From assembly GCF_021277265.1 (NCBI RefSeq), contig NZ_JAJSOH010000010.1:62001-126000 (forward strand): a stretch of DNA of 64,000 nucleotides. Reading direction: 5' to 3'. Below are positions 27,212 to 35,622 of the stretch, piece by piece. Within the stretch, counting starts at the first letter, position 1, and each line of letters begins with the position of its first letter. The stretch comes from Kineosporia rhizophila. Its GTDB lineage: Bacteria; Actinomycetota; Actinomycetes; Actinomycetales; Kineosporiaceae. The notes under the pieces were generated by a model. The model ran no database searches and was not told the origin of the DNA. It saw only the letters and a program-made list of their open reading frames with translations. The translations under genes and the position numbers were made by a program.

Positions 27212-27616
27212 ATGACCAAGCCGTCGCTGAAGTTCACCTCGACCGTGCTCGACACCGACGACGTGAAAGGCCTTTCGGAGTTCTACCTCCGGCTGCTGGA
27301 CTGGGAACTGGAGAAGGACGAGCTCCCTTACTGGCGCATCCTCCGGGCCCCCTCCGGGGCGGGCCTGTCGTTCCAGTTCGAGGCGAACTACGCGCCGCCG
27401 GCGTGGCCGGCCGAGCCGGGCCAGACCCCGATGCAGGTGCACCTGGACATCCTGGTGCAGGAGCTGGAACCGGCGGTGGCCTGGGCCCAGGAGTGCGGGG
27501 CGACCCTGAGCGACTTCCAGCCGCAGGACGACGTGCGGGTGCTGCAGGACCCCTCGGGCCACCCGTTCTGCCTGTACCTGCCCGAAAACCTGCCCGAAAA
27601 CCTGCCCGAGAGCTGA
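27212..27616 (+). CDS. VOC-superfamily (glyoxalase/bleomycin-resistance fold) protein
   Basis: A 134-residue protein with the two beta-alpha-beta-beta-beta halves of the vicinal oxygen chelate fold: STVLDTDDVKGLSEFYLRLLDWEL begins the first, and MQVHLDILVQELEPAVAWAQECGA the second, which ends DPSGHPFCLY. Acidic and His residues suitable for metal binding are present (His in VHLDI, the terminal DPSGHPF). Function within this superfamily ranges from isomerase to dioxygenase to antibiotic binding, and none is indicated here. The C-terminus ends with an imperfect 12-bp tandem repeat coding LPEN. It converges on the ROK gene. Confidence 0.83.
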   Translation: MTKPSLKFTSTVLDTDDVKGLSEFYLRLLDWELEKDELPYWRILRAPSGAGLSFQFEANYAPPAWPAEPGQTPMQVHLDILVQELEPAVAWAQECGATLSDFQPQDDVRVLQDPSGHPFCLYLPENLPENLPES

Positions 27617-27621
27617 GCTGC

Positions 27622-28746
27622 TCAGGTCGGCAGCAGCGGCCACAACCGGGCCCACGCCTCCTCCGCCGCGCCCGCCACCGGCCCGCCCTCGAGCAGAGAG
27701 GCCGCGAGCACCGGCGGCGGATCCGCGCGCCGAAAAGCCATGAGCCCGGCCAGATACGCGTCGTCGAGCGAGCGTGAGGCCGCGGCCAGGTAGTCCACCC
27801 CCAGGCCACCGACCGTGACCAGGTCCGGGTCGATCGCATTGACCAGCCCGGCGATCCCGCGCCCGAGCCGGGCCGCGACCACCGCGACCGCCCCCCGTTC
27901 GCGTTCGCCGTCCGCCGCCAGCACCCGGCGGGCGTAGGCCACCGGGTCGGCCGGGTCGGGCTGGCCCATCAGCCGGGCCAGGGCGTGCCCGTCCAGGCTC
28001 GGCCCCCAGCAACCCCTTGCCCCGCAGGGGCACTCGATGTCGCCGGCACCGAACGGGATGTGCCCGAACTCCCCGCCCAGGCCGATCGCCCCGGCGAGCA
28101 CCCGGCCGTTCTCGACCAGCGCCCCGCCCAGGCCGGCATCGACCCGGATGTGCAGCGCCAGCGCAGCCCCGACGGCCGCGCCGCGATGCGACTCGGCCGC
28201 CCCGGCGAAGGTGGCGTCGTTGCCGACCGCCATCACCGGCGCGTTCGGCCACAGGGTGGTCAGATCCACCCCCGACCAGCCCAGCGTGCTGGCCTCGACC
28301 AGCCGGTCCTTCGCGACCAGGCCGGGCACCGAGACCCCCATGCCCCGGATCCGCCCCCGGAACCGCCGCCGCAACCTGGTCAGCCGCTCCTTCACCGACA
28401 GCAGGACCCGCTCGCCCTCACCGTAGGCGTGCACCATCTCCTCGTCGCCGTCGCAGGCCACCACGGCCCCGCCGAGCTGCACCACCTCGGCCCGCCAGGA
28501 CTCGTGGGTGAAGGCCACCGCCAGCACCAGCGGACCCCGGGGGTGCGGCTGCAGCACGGTGGTCGGCCGGCCCCGCCCGACCACCCCCGCCGGGCGCTCG
28601 CTGATCAGCTCGGCGGCCGTGAGCCGCGCCACCAGCCCGGTCGCCGCGCCGGTCCCGACCCCCACCATGCGGGCCGCGTCCGCCCTGGTCACGTCCGGGT
28701 TCTCGTGCACCACCCGGAGCAGTTCGGACGCCCTCGTGCCGATCAC
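27622..28746 (-). CDS. ROK-family transcriptional regulator
   Basis: A 374-residue regulator with an N-terminal winged HTH (about 5-65: DVTRADAARMVGVGTGAATGLVARLTAAELI) and a sugar-kinase-like ROK domain. The ROK zinc/signature region is visible as GEFGHIPFGAGDIECPCGARGCW, with the CxCGxxGCxE-type Cys cluster (the Glu is replaced by Gly). The ATP-site Asp motif (AVGNDATFAGAAES) is kept in outline. Such regulators sense a sugar or sugar phosphate. The gene diverges from the MFS exporter gene by 52 bp, so the exporter is its probable target. I chose the GTG at 28746; a longer open frame would run through the exporter promoter. Confidence 0.85.
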   Translation of the reverse strand: MIGTRASELLRVVHENPDVTRADAARMVGVGTGAATGLVARLTAAELISERPAGVVGRGRPTTVLQPHPRGPLVLAVAFTHESWRAEVVQLGGAVVACDGDEEMVHAYGEGERVLLSVKERLTRLRRRFRGRIRGMGVSVPGLVAKDRLVEASTLGWSGVDLTTLWPNAPVMAVGNDATFAGAAESHRGAAVGAALALHIRVDAGLGGALVENGRVLAGAIGLGGEFGHIPFGAGDIECPCGARGCWGPSLDGHALARLMGQPDPADPVAYARRVLAADGERERGAVAVVAARLGRGIAGLVNAIDPDLVTVGGLGVDYLAAASRSLDDAYLAGLMAFRRADPPPVLAASLLEGGPVAGAAEEAWARLWPLLPT

Positions 28747-28798
28747 GACCGGCCCAACTCCCTGTATTTGCTCGACGACAGAGTTTAATATCGAGCGT
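28747..28798. promoter_or_regulatory. divergent promoter/operator between ROK regulator and MFS gene
   Basis: A short AT-rich island in GC-rich sequence. TAATAT at 28786-28791 lies 7 nt before the GTG of the MFS gene, matching a leaderless promoter. TATT (28765) and AATA (28787) are arranged symmetrically about CTCGACGACAGAG, a plausible operator for the neighbouring ROK protein. Confidence 0.4.
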
Positions 28799-30064
28799 GT
28801 GTCCAGCCCCGACCTGAGCCAGACCCACACCCCTCTCCCCGAACCGGCCGGCGACTTCCGCCTGCCGGACAGACCCAACTATGCCGCGTTGGTCGTCCTG
28901 GCGACGTGCTCGTTCATCTTCGTGACGGCCGAGATGATGCCGGTCGGCCTGCTCCCCGAGATCAGCGCCGGCCTGGACGTCACCCAGGCGCAGGTCGGCC
29001 TGCTGCTGACCTCGTACGCCGCCGTGGCCGCGGTGACCACCATCCCGCTCACCGCCCTGACCATGCGCTTCCCCCGGCACCAGCTGCTGGCCGGCACCCT
29101 GGTGGTGTTCGTGCTGGCCCAGCTGATGGCCGCGTTCGCCCCGACCCTGACCGTGCTCTCGCTCTCCCGGGTGTTCTCGGCCGCCGCGCACGGGGTGTTC
29201 TGGGCCATCGTCGCGCCGCTCGCCGCCCGGCTGGCCCCGCCCGGCCTGGCCGGCAAGGCGATGGGCGTGGTCTTCACCGGCTCCGCCCTGGCCATGGTGA
29301 TGGGCGCCCCGCTGGCCACCGTGATCGGCCAGGCCACCAGCTGGCGCACCGCCGTGGCCTGCGTGGCCGGCTCGGCGGCGCTCAGCCTGGTCGCGGTCTT
29401 CCTGTTGGTGCCGAAGCTGCCGGTGCTGCCCCGTGACGCCGGCGCCACCCTGATCGGCCAGCTGGCCAACGCCGGCCGGCAGATCCGTTCACGGGCCACC
29501 CTGCCCGGCTGCGCGATCACCGTGGTCGTGGTGGTCGGCCAGTTCACCGCCTACACCTACATCGCCCCGCTGGCCGAGCGCAGCGGCGGGCTCGAGGGCC
29601 GGGCCCTGGCCCTGCTGCTGCTCGGCTTCGGCATCGCCGGTGTGCTCGGCAACCTGACCGCCGGACGCTTCATCGACCGGCGGCACGACCTGGTGATGAT
29701 CACCATCCTGGCCGTGATGGTGGTGTCGATCGCGGTGCTGATCGGCACGCCCGGCCCGGTGGTCACGGTGATCGCGGTCCTGCTGTGGGGTTACTCCTCG
29801 TCCCCGCTGTCGATGACCTTGCAGGCGGCGGTGATCCGCCGGGCCCCGCGCAGCCCCGACGCGGCCGCCTCGGTGCAGGTGGTGGCCTTCCAGATCGGCA
29901 TCGGCAGCGGCGCCCTGATCGGCGAGCGGCTCTACGGCCACGGCCACCTGGTGCTGGTGCCGCTGGTCGGCGCCGTGCTCATCGCGGTGGCGCTGCTGAT
30001 GGTGCTCCGGGCCAAGGAGACCTTCCCCAACCACCCGGCCGCCCACGTGGACGCCATCCACTAA
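28799..30064 (+). CDS. MFS efflux transporter
   Basis: A 421-residue, twelve-TM major facilitator protein of the AraJ/YdhP/Cmx type (drug or sugar efflux). TM1 begins ALVVLATCSFIFVTAEMMPVG, with the TAEMMPVGLLP motif usual in this DHA1 branch; the loop 2-3 motif is reduced (TALTMRFPRHQLL). ITVVVVVGQFTAYTYIAPL in TM7 also fits this branch. The GTG at 28799 has a TAATAT element 7 nt upstream and no Shine-Dalgarno, so it is probably leaderless. It diverges from the ROK regulator, which suggests induction by a sugar-like compound. The stop overlaps that of the GH15 gene by 4 bp. Confidence 0.87.
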   Translation: MSSPDLSQTHTPLPEPAGDFRLPDRPNYAALVVLATCSFIFVTAEMMPVGLLPEISAGLDVTQAQVGLLLTSYAAVAAVTTIPLTALTMRFPRHQLLAGTLVVFVLAQLMAAFAPTLTVLSLSRVFSAAAHGVFWAIVAPLAARLAPPGLAGKAMGVVFTGSALAMVMGAPLATVIGQATSWRTAVACVAGSAALSLVAVFLLVPKLPVLPRDAGATLIGQLANAGRQIRSRATLPGCAITVVVVVGQFTAYTYIAPLAERSGGLEGRALALLLLGFGIAGVLGNLTAGRFIDRRHDLVMITILAVMVVSIAVLIGTPGPVVTVIAVLLWGYSSSPLSMTLQAAVIRRAPRSPDAAASVQVVAFQIGIGSGALIGERLYGHGHLVLVPLVGAVLIAVALLMVLRAKETFPNHPAAHVDAIH

Positions 30065-31875
30065 CTGGTGGCGGACTTGGTGCCGCCCTCGTCGTAGCCG
30101 GACACGGCGAGGGCGGCGTCGATGTGCGAGAGGTGACTCAGGCCCTGCGGCAGGTTGCCCAGGAAGTCCCCGGTCGCCGGGTCGACCATCTCGGCGAACA
30201 GCCCCACGTCGTTGGCCAGCGGGGTGAGCTCGGCCAGCAGCTGTGCCCCCTCCTTGCCCCGGCCCACCGTGACCAGCGCCGTGACCATCCAGAACGAGCA
30301 GGTCAGGAACGCCCCCTCGGTGTCCTCGGCGCCGCTGTAGCGGTACAGCAACGGCCCCCGGCCCAGCTCCTCGCGCAGTGCGTCGATGGTCTGCGAGACC
30401 CGCTCGCCGGTGTCGAACCCGGTGACCGCCGCCTGCAGCACCGAGGCGTCGAGCAGGTCGCTGCCGGCGAACCAGGTGTAGGCCCGGCGCTCGGCCGACC
30501 AGCAGTGTTCGCTGACCCAGGCGTGGATCCGGTCGCGCTCGGCCGCCCAGCGCTCCACGTCGCCCGGCAGCTGCCCGACCTCGCCGAGCGCCACCGCGCA
30601 GTCCAGGGCCTGCCAGCAACCGATCTTCGAGGACGTGTAGTGCTCCTCGCGCTCCAGTTCCCAGATCCCCGCGTCGCGGCGCTGCCAGGTGTCGCAGCAC
30701 CGGTCGGCCAGGCCGCCGAGCAGCCGCGCGGTCCGCCGGTCGAGCACGTGCCCGGCCTCCACGTAACGCCGCACCACCGAGAACAGGTCGCCGTAGATCC
30801 CCAGCTGCAGTTGCCCGGCCGCCGGGTTGCCGGTGACGACCGGCTGGATCCCCCGCCAGCCCGGCACGTCGGCCAGGGACCGCTCCCCCGGCCGGTCCCC
30901 GTTCAGCCGGTAGAACACCTCCAGGCCGTTGGTGTGGATGGTGTGCAGCAGCCAGGCCACCGCCGCGTGCGGTTCCTCGCGCAGTCCCAGGCGCAGCATC
31001 ACGTCCAGCGTGTAGGCGGTGTCCCGGACCCAGGTGTAGCGGTAGTCCCAGTTCTTCCCGCCCTCCAGGCTCTCCGGCAGCGAGGTGGTCCCGGCGGCCG
31101 CGATCGCGCCGGTCGGGCTGTGCAGCAGCAGTTTCAGGGCCAGGGCACTGCGCAGCACCTGCTCGCGGTCCTCCCCCTCGTACCCGACCTGCGACGTCCA
31201 CTCCCGCCAGCCGTCGATCGACCGGTCGATCCGCGCGTCGATGTGTTCTGCGGGCGGCAGGTTGAGCGGCTCGTCGTGGGTGCCGACCAGCGCCAACAGA
31301 TGACGGCTGTCCGCCTCGGTCTCGAACGTGCCGGCCAGGTGCTGGGCACCTACTTCAGGCTCGCCGGCAGCGTGGGTACGCACGGCCATCATGACCTCGT
31401 CCATCCGCAGCACCGGTCCGTGCGCGGTCTGCTGCACCCAGGGCGAGAAGCTGCCCAGCCCGGTCCCCGCCCGCACCCGCCAGGCCATCGGGACCCGGCC
31501 TTCCAGGCCCTCGACCCGGCGGGCCAGTTCGGCCCAGGGCAGCCTTCCGGCCACCCCGCTGTTCAGCGAGTCGGTCACCCGCACCCGCCCGCGCGCGGTG
31601 GTGTAGACCGACTCGACCACGTTCGTGCCGGGCAGGTAACGCCTTTCGACGCTCCAGTCGATCGTGGGGGCGAGCTCGATCCGGCCCCCGTCCTCGGCGT
31701 CCAGCAACGCAGCGAACGGGGGCACGGAGTCCAGGTCGGGTACGGGGAACCAGTCGACCGAGCCACCTTTGGTGACCAGGGCCACGGTTCGCCCGTCGCC
31801 CAGAACGGCGTAGTCGCGCAGGTCGCTGTAGGCGGCCGGGTCGGTCCGGCGGCCGGGGGTGGAGGGGGACGTCAC
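30061..31875 (-). CDS. glycoside hydrolase family 15 protein (glucoamylase/trehalase-like)
   Basis: A 604-residue cytosolic enzyme with the two GH15 parts: an N-terminal beta-rich domain (about 15-235; DYAVLGDGRTVALVTKGGSVDWFPVP is the family opening) and an (alpha/alpha)6 barrel with KNWDYRYTWVRD, the general-acid Glu region DAGIWELEREEHYTSSK, and the C-terminal LGNLPQGLSHLSHI, where the base Glu usually lies nearby. Actinobacterial members of this length include a trehalase (mycobacterial type) and alpha-glucosidases, so trehalose or short glucans are the likely substrates. There is no signal peptide. I chose the GTG at 31875; the longer frame would start inside a terminator hairpin. Confidence 0.88.
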   Translation of the reverse strand: MTSPSTPGRRTDPAAYSDLRDYAVLGDGRTVALVTKGGSVDWFPVPDLDSVPPFAALLDAEDGGRIELAPTIDWSVERRYLPGTNVVESVYTTARGRVRVTDSLNSGVAGRLPWAELARRVEGLEGRVPMAWRVRAGTGLGSFSPWVQQTAHGPVLRMDEVMMAVRTHAAGEPEVGAQHLAGTFETEADSRHLLALVGTHDEPLNLPPAEHIDARIDRSIDGWREWTSQVGYEGEDREQVLRSALALKLLLHSPTGAIAAAGTTSLPESLEGGKNWDYRYTWVRDTAYTLDVMLRLGLREEPHAAVAWLLHTIHTNGLEVFYRLNGDRPGERSLADVPGWRGIQPVVTGNPAAGQLQLGIYGDLFSVVRRYVEAGHVLDRRTARLLGGLADRCCDTWQRRDAGIWELEREEHYTSSKIGCWQALDCAVALGEVGQLPGDVERWAAERDRIHAWVSEHCWSAERRAYTWFAGSDLLDASVLQAAVTGFDTGERVSQTIDALREELGRGPLLYRYSGAEDTEGAFLTCSFWMVTALVTVGRGKEGAQLLAELTPLANDVGLFAEMVDPATGDFLGNLPQGLSHLSHIDAALAVSGYDEGGTKSATS

Positions 31876-31931
31876 CGGCCCACTGTCAGACCATTCGGGA
31901 CGTCCGGCGAGTCGGGATCCCAACAATGGAC

Positions 31932-31964
31932 GGGTGTTTGCGCCGGGTTTGGGCGCAAACACCC
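31932..31964 (-). terminator. strong intrinsic terminator after the second two-TM gene
   Basis: GGGTGTTTGCGCC, a 7-nt loop, then GGCGCAAACACCC form a perfect 13-bp stem located 5 nt past the stop codon of the two-TM gene on the minus strand. Its length and position make termination the likely function. It also argues against starting the GH15 gene at 31962. Confidence 0.75.
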
Positions 31965-31968
31965 CGGC

Positions 31969-33429
31969 TCAGCTGCTGGCCGCTCCGTAGACCGTACGCG
32001 CGTTCGTGGTGGTCTGGCTGATGATCTCGGCGCTCTGACCGGCGAACTCGGTGGTGTCCACGCCCCGGGACGACAGGAAGAGGTCGATGCACTCCATCGT
32101 GCGCCGCACGAAGACCTGGTAGTACAGCTCCTCGTCGGCGGCGGCGAAGTGCTCGCCCAGGTCGAAGTTGGTCACCTGCTCCCGCACGCTCTTCACCGCG
32201 CCGAAGTCCACGTCCCGCCGGTTGGCGATCTCGGTGTCCGCCTCGGCCGCGTTGGCCGCGTCCTGGCGGGCGGTGCGGGCGTTCTTCATCATCGCCGAGG
32301 GGGCGTTCAGCAGCAGCGCGGTGGCGGTGGACAGCGCGACCGGGCCGAGCTCCTGCAGTTCGGCCGAGCCCCCGGCGGCCAGCGAGCGCACCTCGTAGAG
32401 CTCGGGGTGCAGCGGGCGCAGGGCGTAGACCTGGCCCTCGACGAACAGCGTCTGGTTGGCCACGTGGGCCCGCACGAACAGGCTCACCACCACCTGCCCG
32501 CCCAGCGCCGACTGCTGGAAACAGGTGTAGACCCGGGCCGACTCGTCGCGACGGTCGTAGTACTGCTGGAGGTGGGCGGACGGGACCACCGTGACCGGCC
32601 GCCGGAAGTGCAGCGCCTCGGCCAGGTCCCGCTCGACCGGCCCGATCCGGTACAGCTCCACCCCGAGCGCACTGGCGCCACCCCTGACGTAGAGCCGGTG
32701 CTGGGCCGAGGGTCGCGGCGAGACCTTGCCCGGCAGCAGCTCCAGCAGTGCGGCCTGCAGGTCGGCCCCGGTCACCGGCTCGGACCCGGGCCCGGTCCGG
32801 CGGCTGATGTCGATCGTGATCTGCCAGTTGTCGAGCTTGACCCCGGAGCCGACGAAGGGCGCGCCGTCGGCCCGGTAGAGCACCGCGTTGCAGTGGTTCA
32901 GGTCGTGCAGAGCCTCCTCGGCCGCGAGGCTCGCCGGCGGCGGGGGCGGATCGGCCCGCGGGTCGAGCACCACCCCGATCGCCGCCCGGCGGGCCGCCCG
33001 CAACTGGGTGTACACCGTCCAGACCGCGATCACGTAGGCCCAGAAGATCAGGAACATCACCACCAGCACGAGCTCGAAGAGGTTCAGCGCCCCGGCCACC
33101 AGCAGGACGAACGACCCGATCAGGGCGGCCCCGATCGACCAGAGGGCGAGGTTCAGCCAGCGGTCGCGGGTGGCCCGCAGCTCCCGGGCCCGGGACGCGT
33201 GCCGGGCCAGGGCCACGACGTCCACCTCCCAGTTCGGGCTGAGGGCCCGCCGGCTCGGGAAAAGCAGCGAGCTGTGGGCGAAGTCGGCGATGTCGTCGTG
33301 CAGGTAGCAGGCCGCGCCGAGCAGCCGGGTCACCAGGTCGTCGGGCTGGGCCGGTTCCGGGCCGGGCTCGGCCAGGTGCCGCCCGGTGGCCGGGGCCCCC
33401 GGCCTGCCGGTGGTCTCGTTCACTGTCAC
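31969..33429 (-). CDS. two-TM membrane protein, copy 2 of a duplicated family beside sugar transferases
   Basis: A 486-residue paralogue of the protein at 14996-16534. Shared landmarks in the same order are NWEVDVVALARHASRARELR before the membrane, two adjacent TM helices (about 108-150), then HRLYVRGG, FRRPVTVV, SARVYTCF, GQVVVSLFVR, YALRPLHPE and a C-terminal helix region AAADEELYYQVFVRRTMECIDLF. Overall identity looks moderate, so the duplication is old. The large C-terminal part is probably cytosolic. It diverges from the second polyprenyl sugar transferase, exactly as copy 1 does. The GTG at 33429 has GAGGAG 6 nt upstream; the ATG at 33447 lacks a ribosome site. No known family is evident. 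Confidence 0.8.
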   Translation of the reverse strand: MTVNETTGRPGAPATGRHLAEPGPEPAQPDDLVTRLLGAACYLHDDIADFAHSSLLFPSRRALSPNWEVDVVALARHASRARELRATRDRWLNLALWSIGAALIGSFVLLVAGALNLFELVLVVMFLIFWAYVIAVWTVYTQLRAARRAAIGVVLDPRADPPPPPASLAAEEALHDLNHCNAVLYRADGAPFVGSGVKLDNWQITIDISRRTGPGSEPVTGADLQAALLELLPGKVSPRPSAQHRLYVRGGASALGVELYRIGPVERDLAEALHFRRPVTVVPSAHLQQYYDRRDESARVYTCFQQSALGGQVVVSLFVRAHVANQTLFVEGQVYALRPLHPELYEVRSLAAGGSAELQELGPVALSTATALLLNAPSAMMKNARTARQDAANAAEADTEIANRRDVDFGAVKSVREQVTNFDLGEHFAAADEELYYQVFVRRTMECIDLFLSSRGVDTTEFAGQSAEIISQTTTNARTVYGAASS

Positions 33430-34016
33430 CAGTCGCTCCTCGAGCATCTGAGGGAAGAAGCTCCGCCGGCACCCGCAGTCCCCGTGGCCGTTCGCCGGAC
33501 CAGACGGTCAAATCACCATTAATCACCCAATGCAACGCGTCAATACCTGAGTGCCACATCCCTGCCTCACTTCGTGTACGGTTCTGATCGCAGAAAGTGA
33601 TCTGGCAACACTGAGCGACCGGCCGGGCCAGGGAAGGCGGCGGCCACCGGCCGACCCCGTGGCTCGCGGCAATGGCGTCGCCGATTCCCGGGACCGCACC
33701 GGAATTCCTTTTCCGGGCCGCGCCTTCAGCATTTCCGCATTCGGTGGGCTTCACCCCTCGGGCGCACCCTCACCGATGTCCGGAAATGCCCGGGCACCGC
33801 TTTCCGGAAGGACCGGGAGGGCCATCGGCCGATCGGTGAATCCGCCATCGGCCGGGCGGGCCGGGCGTGCCACCCGAACGGGCCTGATCCGCCGGGACGG
33901 CCGGAAAGCCCGACGCAGCAAGATCATTCGTCCTAGCCTGGGCACCGGGTCCGGATCGGCCAACGGGGGTCAGTTCCGTTCGGGCCGTAGTCCGTGCCGT
34001 GGGGGGCCGAATTCCG
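33430..34016. promoter_or_regulatory. 587-bp divergent intergenic region, module copy 2
   Basis: It holds an AT-rich pocket next to the two-TM gene (33508-33535, AATCACCATTAATCACCC). There is a perfect 8-bp inverted repeat TCCGGAAA (33779-33786) with TTTCCGGA (33801-33808), and further copies of TTTCCGG or its complement at about 33713 and 33901, so a repeated regulator site is possible. CCTAG at 33932 followed by TGGGC resembles the element upstream of module copy 1. No defensible small gene. Confidence 0.4.
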
Positions 34017-35621
34017 ATGTCCGTGTCCGAGGTTTCGGGAGCAGCACTGTCCGTCGAGCAGCTGATCCAGACCCAGCCGTCGGGCGTGCCCCGGCAGCCG
34101 GTGACCGATTCGGATTCCAGGCCCGGCGAACGGTGGGCCCCCGGCGCGGCCGAGGTCGGTTTCGACGAACTGCTGGTGCCCTCACCCCGCACCAATCACC
34201 GGATCACCCGGCGCCTGGAGCGCCCCCGCGACCTGCTGGCCCGTTACAGCCGGTGTGCGCGCCTGATCGACGCGGCGGTGGCCGCACTGGGCGCCGCGCT
34301 CGCGGTGCGGGTGCGGTTCGGCACCGTCCCCGACGTGTACCTGCTGCTGCCGGTGCTGCTGCCGGCCACCTGGGTCACCCTCGCCTGGCTCTACCGCACC
34401 TACGAACACCGCTTCGTCGGCGCCGGGGTGGAGGAGTTCCACCGGCTCACCCGGGCCGGCCTGATCCTGTTCGCCACCGTGGCCATCGTCGCCTACAGCC
34501 TGAACGGCAACTTCCCGCGCACCCTGGCCCTGATGTCGGTGCCGTTCGCGGTGCTCGGCAGCATGGCCGGGCGCTGCCTGCTGCGGATCGGCCTGCGCCG
34601 CTCCCGGGCGGCCGGGCGCGGCCTGCACCGCACCCTGGTGGTGGGCCGCAGCGACGCGGCGGTGGCCCTGATCGAGCAGCTGCGCCACACCGAGAACTCG
34701 CTGCACCACGCCATCGTCCCGGTCGGCGTCTGCCTGCCCGGCGAGGAGGTCTCCCCCTCGCACGTGCACGACGTGCCGGTGGTCGGCACCCCGTCCGACG
34801 TGCTCGCCGCGGTGGAGTACACGGCCGCCGACGCGGTGGCCGTGGTGTCCCAGCCGGACCTGTCCGGGCACGCCCTGCGCCGGCTCTCCTGGGCCCTGGA
34901 GGACCGCGGGGTCGAACTGCTGCTGTCCCCCGGCATCGTCGAGGTGGCCGGGCCCCGCCTGTCGATCCGGCCGCTGGCCGGGATGTCGCTGCTGCACCTC
35001 GAGCGCCCCCGGCTCAGGGGCACCCGCCGGGCGATGAAGGTGGCCTTCGACTACAGCGCCACCCTGGTCCTGCTGCTCCTGCTCGGCCCGCTGATGCTGG
35101 CCCTGGCCCTGGCCGTCCGGCTGACCAGCCCCGGCCCGGCACTGTTCCGGCAGACCCGGGTCGGCACCGACGGCCGCGAGTTCACCGTGTACAAGTTCCG
35201 CTCGATGGTCACCGACGCCGAGGCCCGGCTGCGCGAGCTGGCCGACGCCGACGAGGGCAACGGCGTGCTGTTCAAGATCCGCAACGACCCCCGGGTCACC
35301 CCGATCGGCCGGGTGCTGCGCAAGTACTCGCTCGACGAGCTGCCGCAACTGCTGAACGTGCTGCGCGGCACCATGTCGCTGGTCGGCCCCCGGCCGCCGC
35401 TGCCCAGCGAGGTGGCCGGCTACTCACCCACCGAGATCCGCCGGCTGCGGGTGCGCCCCGGCATGACCGGCCTCTGGCAGGTCTCCGGCCGCTCCGACCT
35501 GACCTGGGAAGAGTCGCTGCGGCTCGACCTGCGCTACGTCGACAACTGGTCGCTGGCGCTCGACCTGTCCATCCTCTGGCGCACCGTCCGCGCCGTCACC
35601 CAGGGCTCGGGAGCCTACTGA
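34017..35621 (+). CDS. polyprenyl-phosphate sugar phosphotransferase (WcaJ/WbaP-type), copy 2
   Basis: A 534-residue close paralogue of the gene at 16946. After a variable N-terminus of about 60 residues come four TM helices, the Rossmann-like middle (TLVVGRSDAAVALIEQL, VAVVSQPDLSG) and the Bac_transf domain with FRQTRVGTDGREFTVYKFRS, the Asp-Glu dyad in YSLDELPQL and MSLVGPRPPLPSE. Long stretches are nearly identical to copy 1 (for example SPGIVEVAGPRLSIRPLAG). It should load hexose-1-phosphate onto undecaprenyl phosphate. The ATG at 34017 follows GGGGGG by 11 nt. Unlike copy 1, it heads an operon with a glycosyltransferase and an acetyltransferase, so it is the likely initiator of that polymer. 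Confidence 0.92.
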   Translation: MSVSEVSGAALSVEQLIQTQPSGVPRQPVTDSDSRPGERWAPGAAEVGFDELLVPSPRTNHRITRRLERPRDLLARYSRCARLIDAAVAALGAALAVRVRFGTVPDVYLLLPVLLPATWVTLAWLYRTYEHRFVGAGVEEFHRLTRAGLILFATVAIVAYSLNGNFPRTLALMSVPFAVLGSMAGRCLLRIGLRRSRAAGRGLHRTLVVGRSDAAVALIEQLRHTENSLHHAIVPVGVCLPGEEVSPSHVHDVPVVGTPSDVLAAVEYTAADAVAVVSQPDLSGHALRRLSWALEDRGVELLLSPGIVEVAGPRLSIRPLAGMSLLHLERPRLRGTRRAMKVAFDYSATLVLLLLLGPLMLALALAVRLTSPGPALFRQTRVGTDGREFTVYKFRSMVTDAEARLRELADADEGNGVLFKIRNDPRVTPIGRVLRKYSLDELPQLLNVLRGTMSLVGPRPPLPSEVAGYSPTEIRRLRVRPGMTGLWQVSGRSDLTWEESLRLDLRYVDNWSLALDLSILWRTVRAVTQGSGAY

Positions 35622-35622
35622 C

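Noticed and set aside
27566..27616. Frameshift or decay at the VOC gene end because of repeated LPEN
   Set aside because: The frame is intact; it is only an imperfect 12-bp tandem repeat in the last codons.
31876..31962. Extended N-terminus of the GH15 enzyme starting at 31962
   Set aside because: The first codons lie inside a perfect 13-bp terminator hairpin, and the family homology begins only after the GTG at 31875.
29785..33522. A plus-strand open frame of more than 1200 codons crossing the GH15 and two-TM genes
   Set aside because: It is antisense to two genes with family motifs and crosses a 13-bp terminator; the composition is that of a shadow frame.
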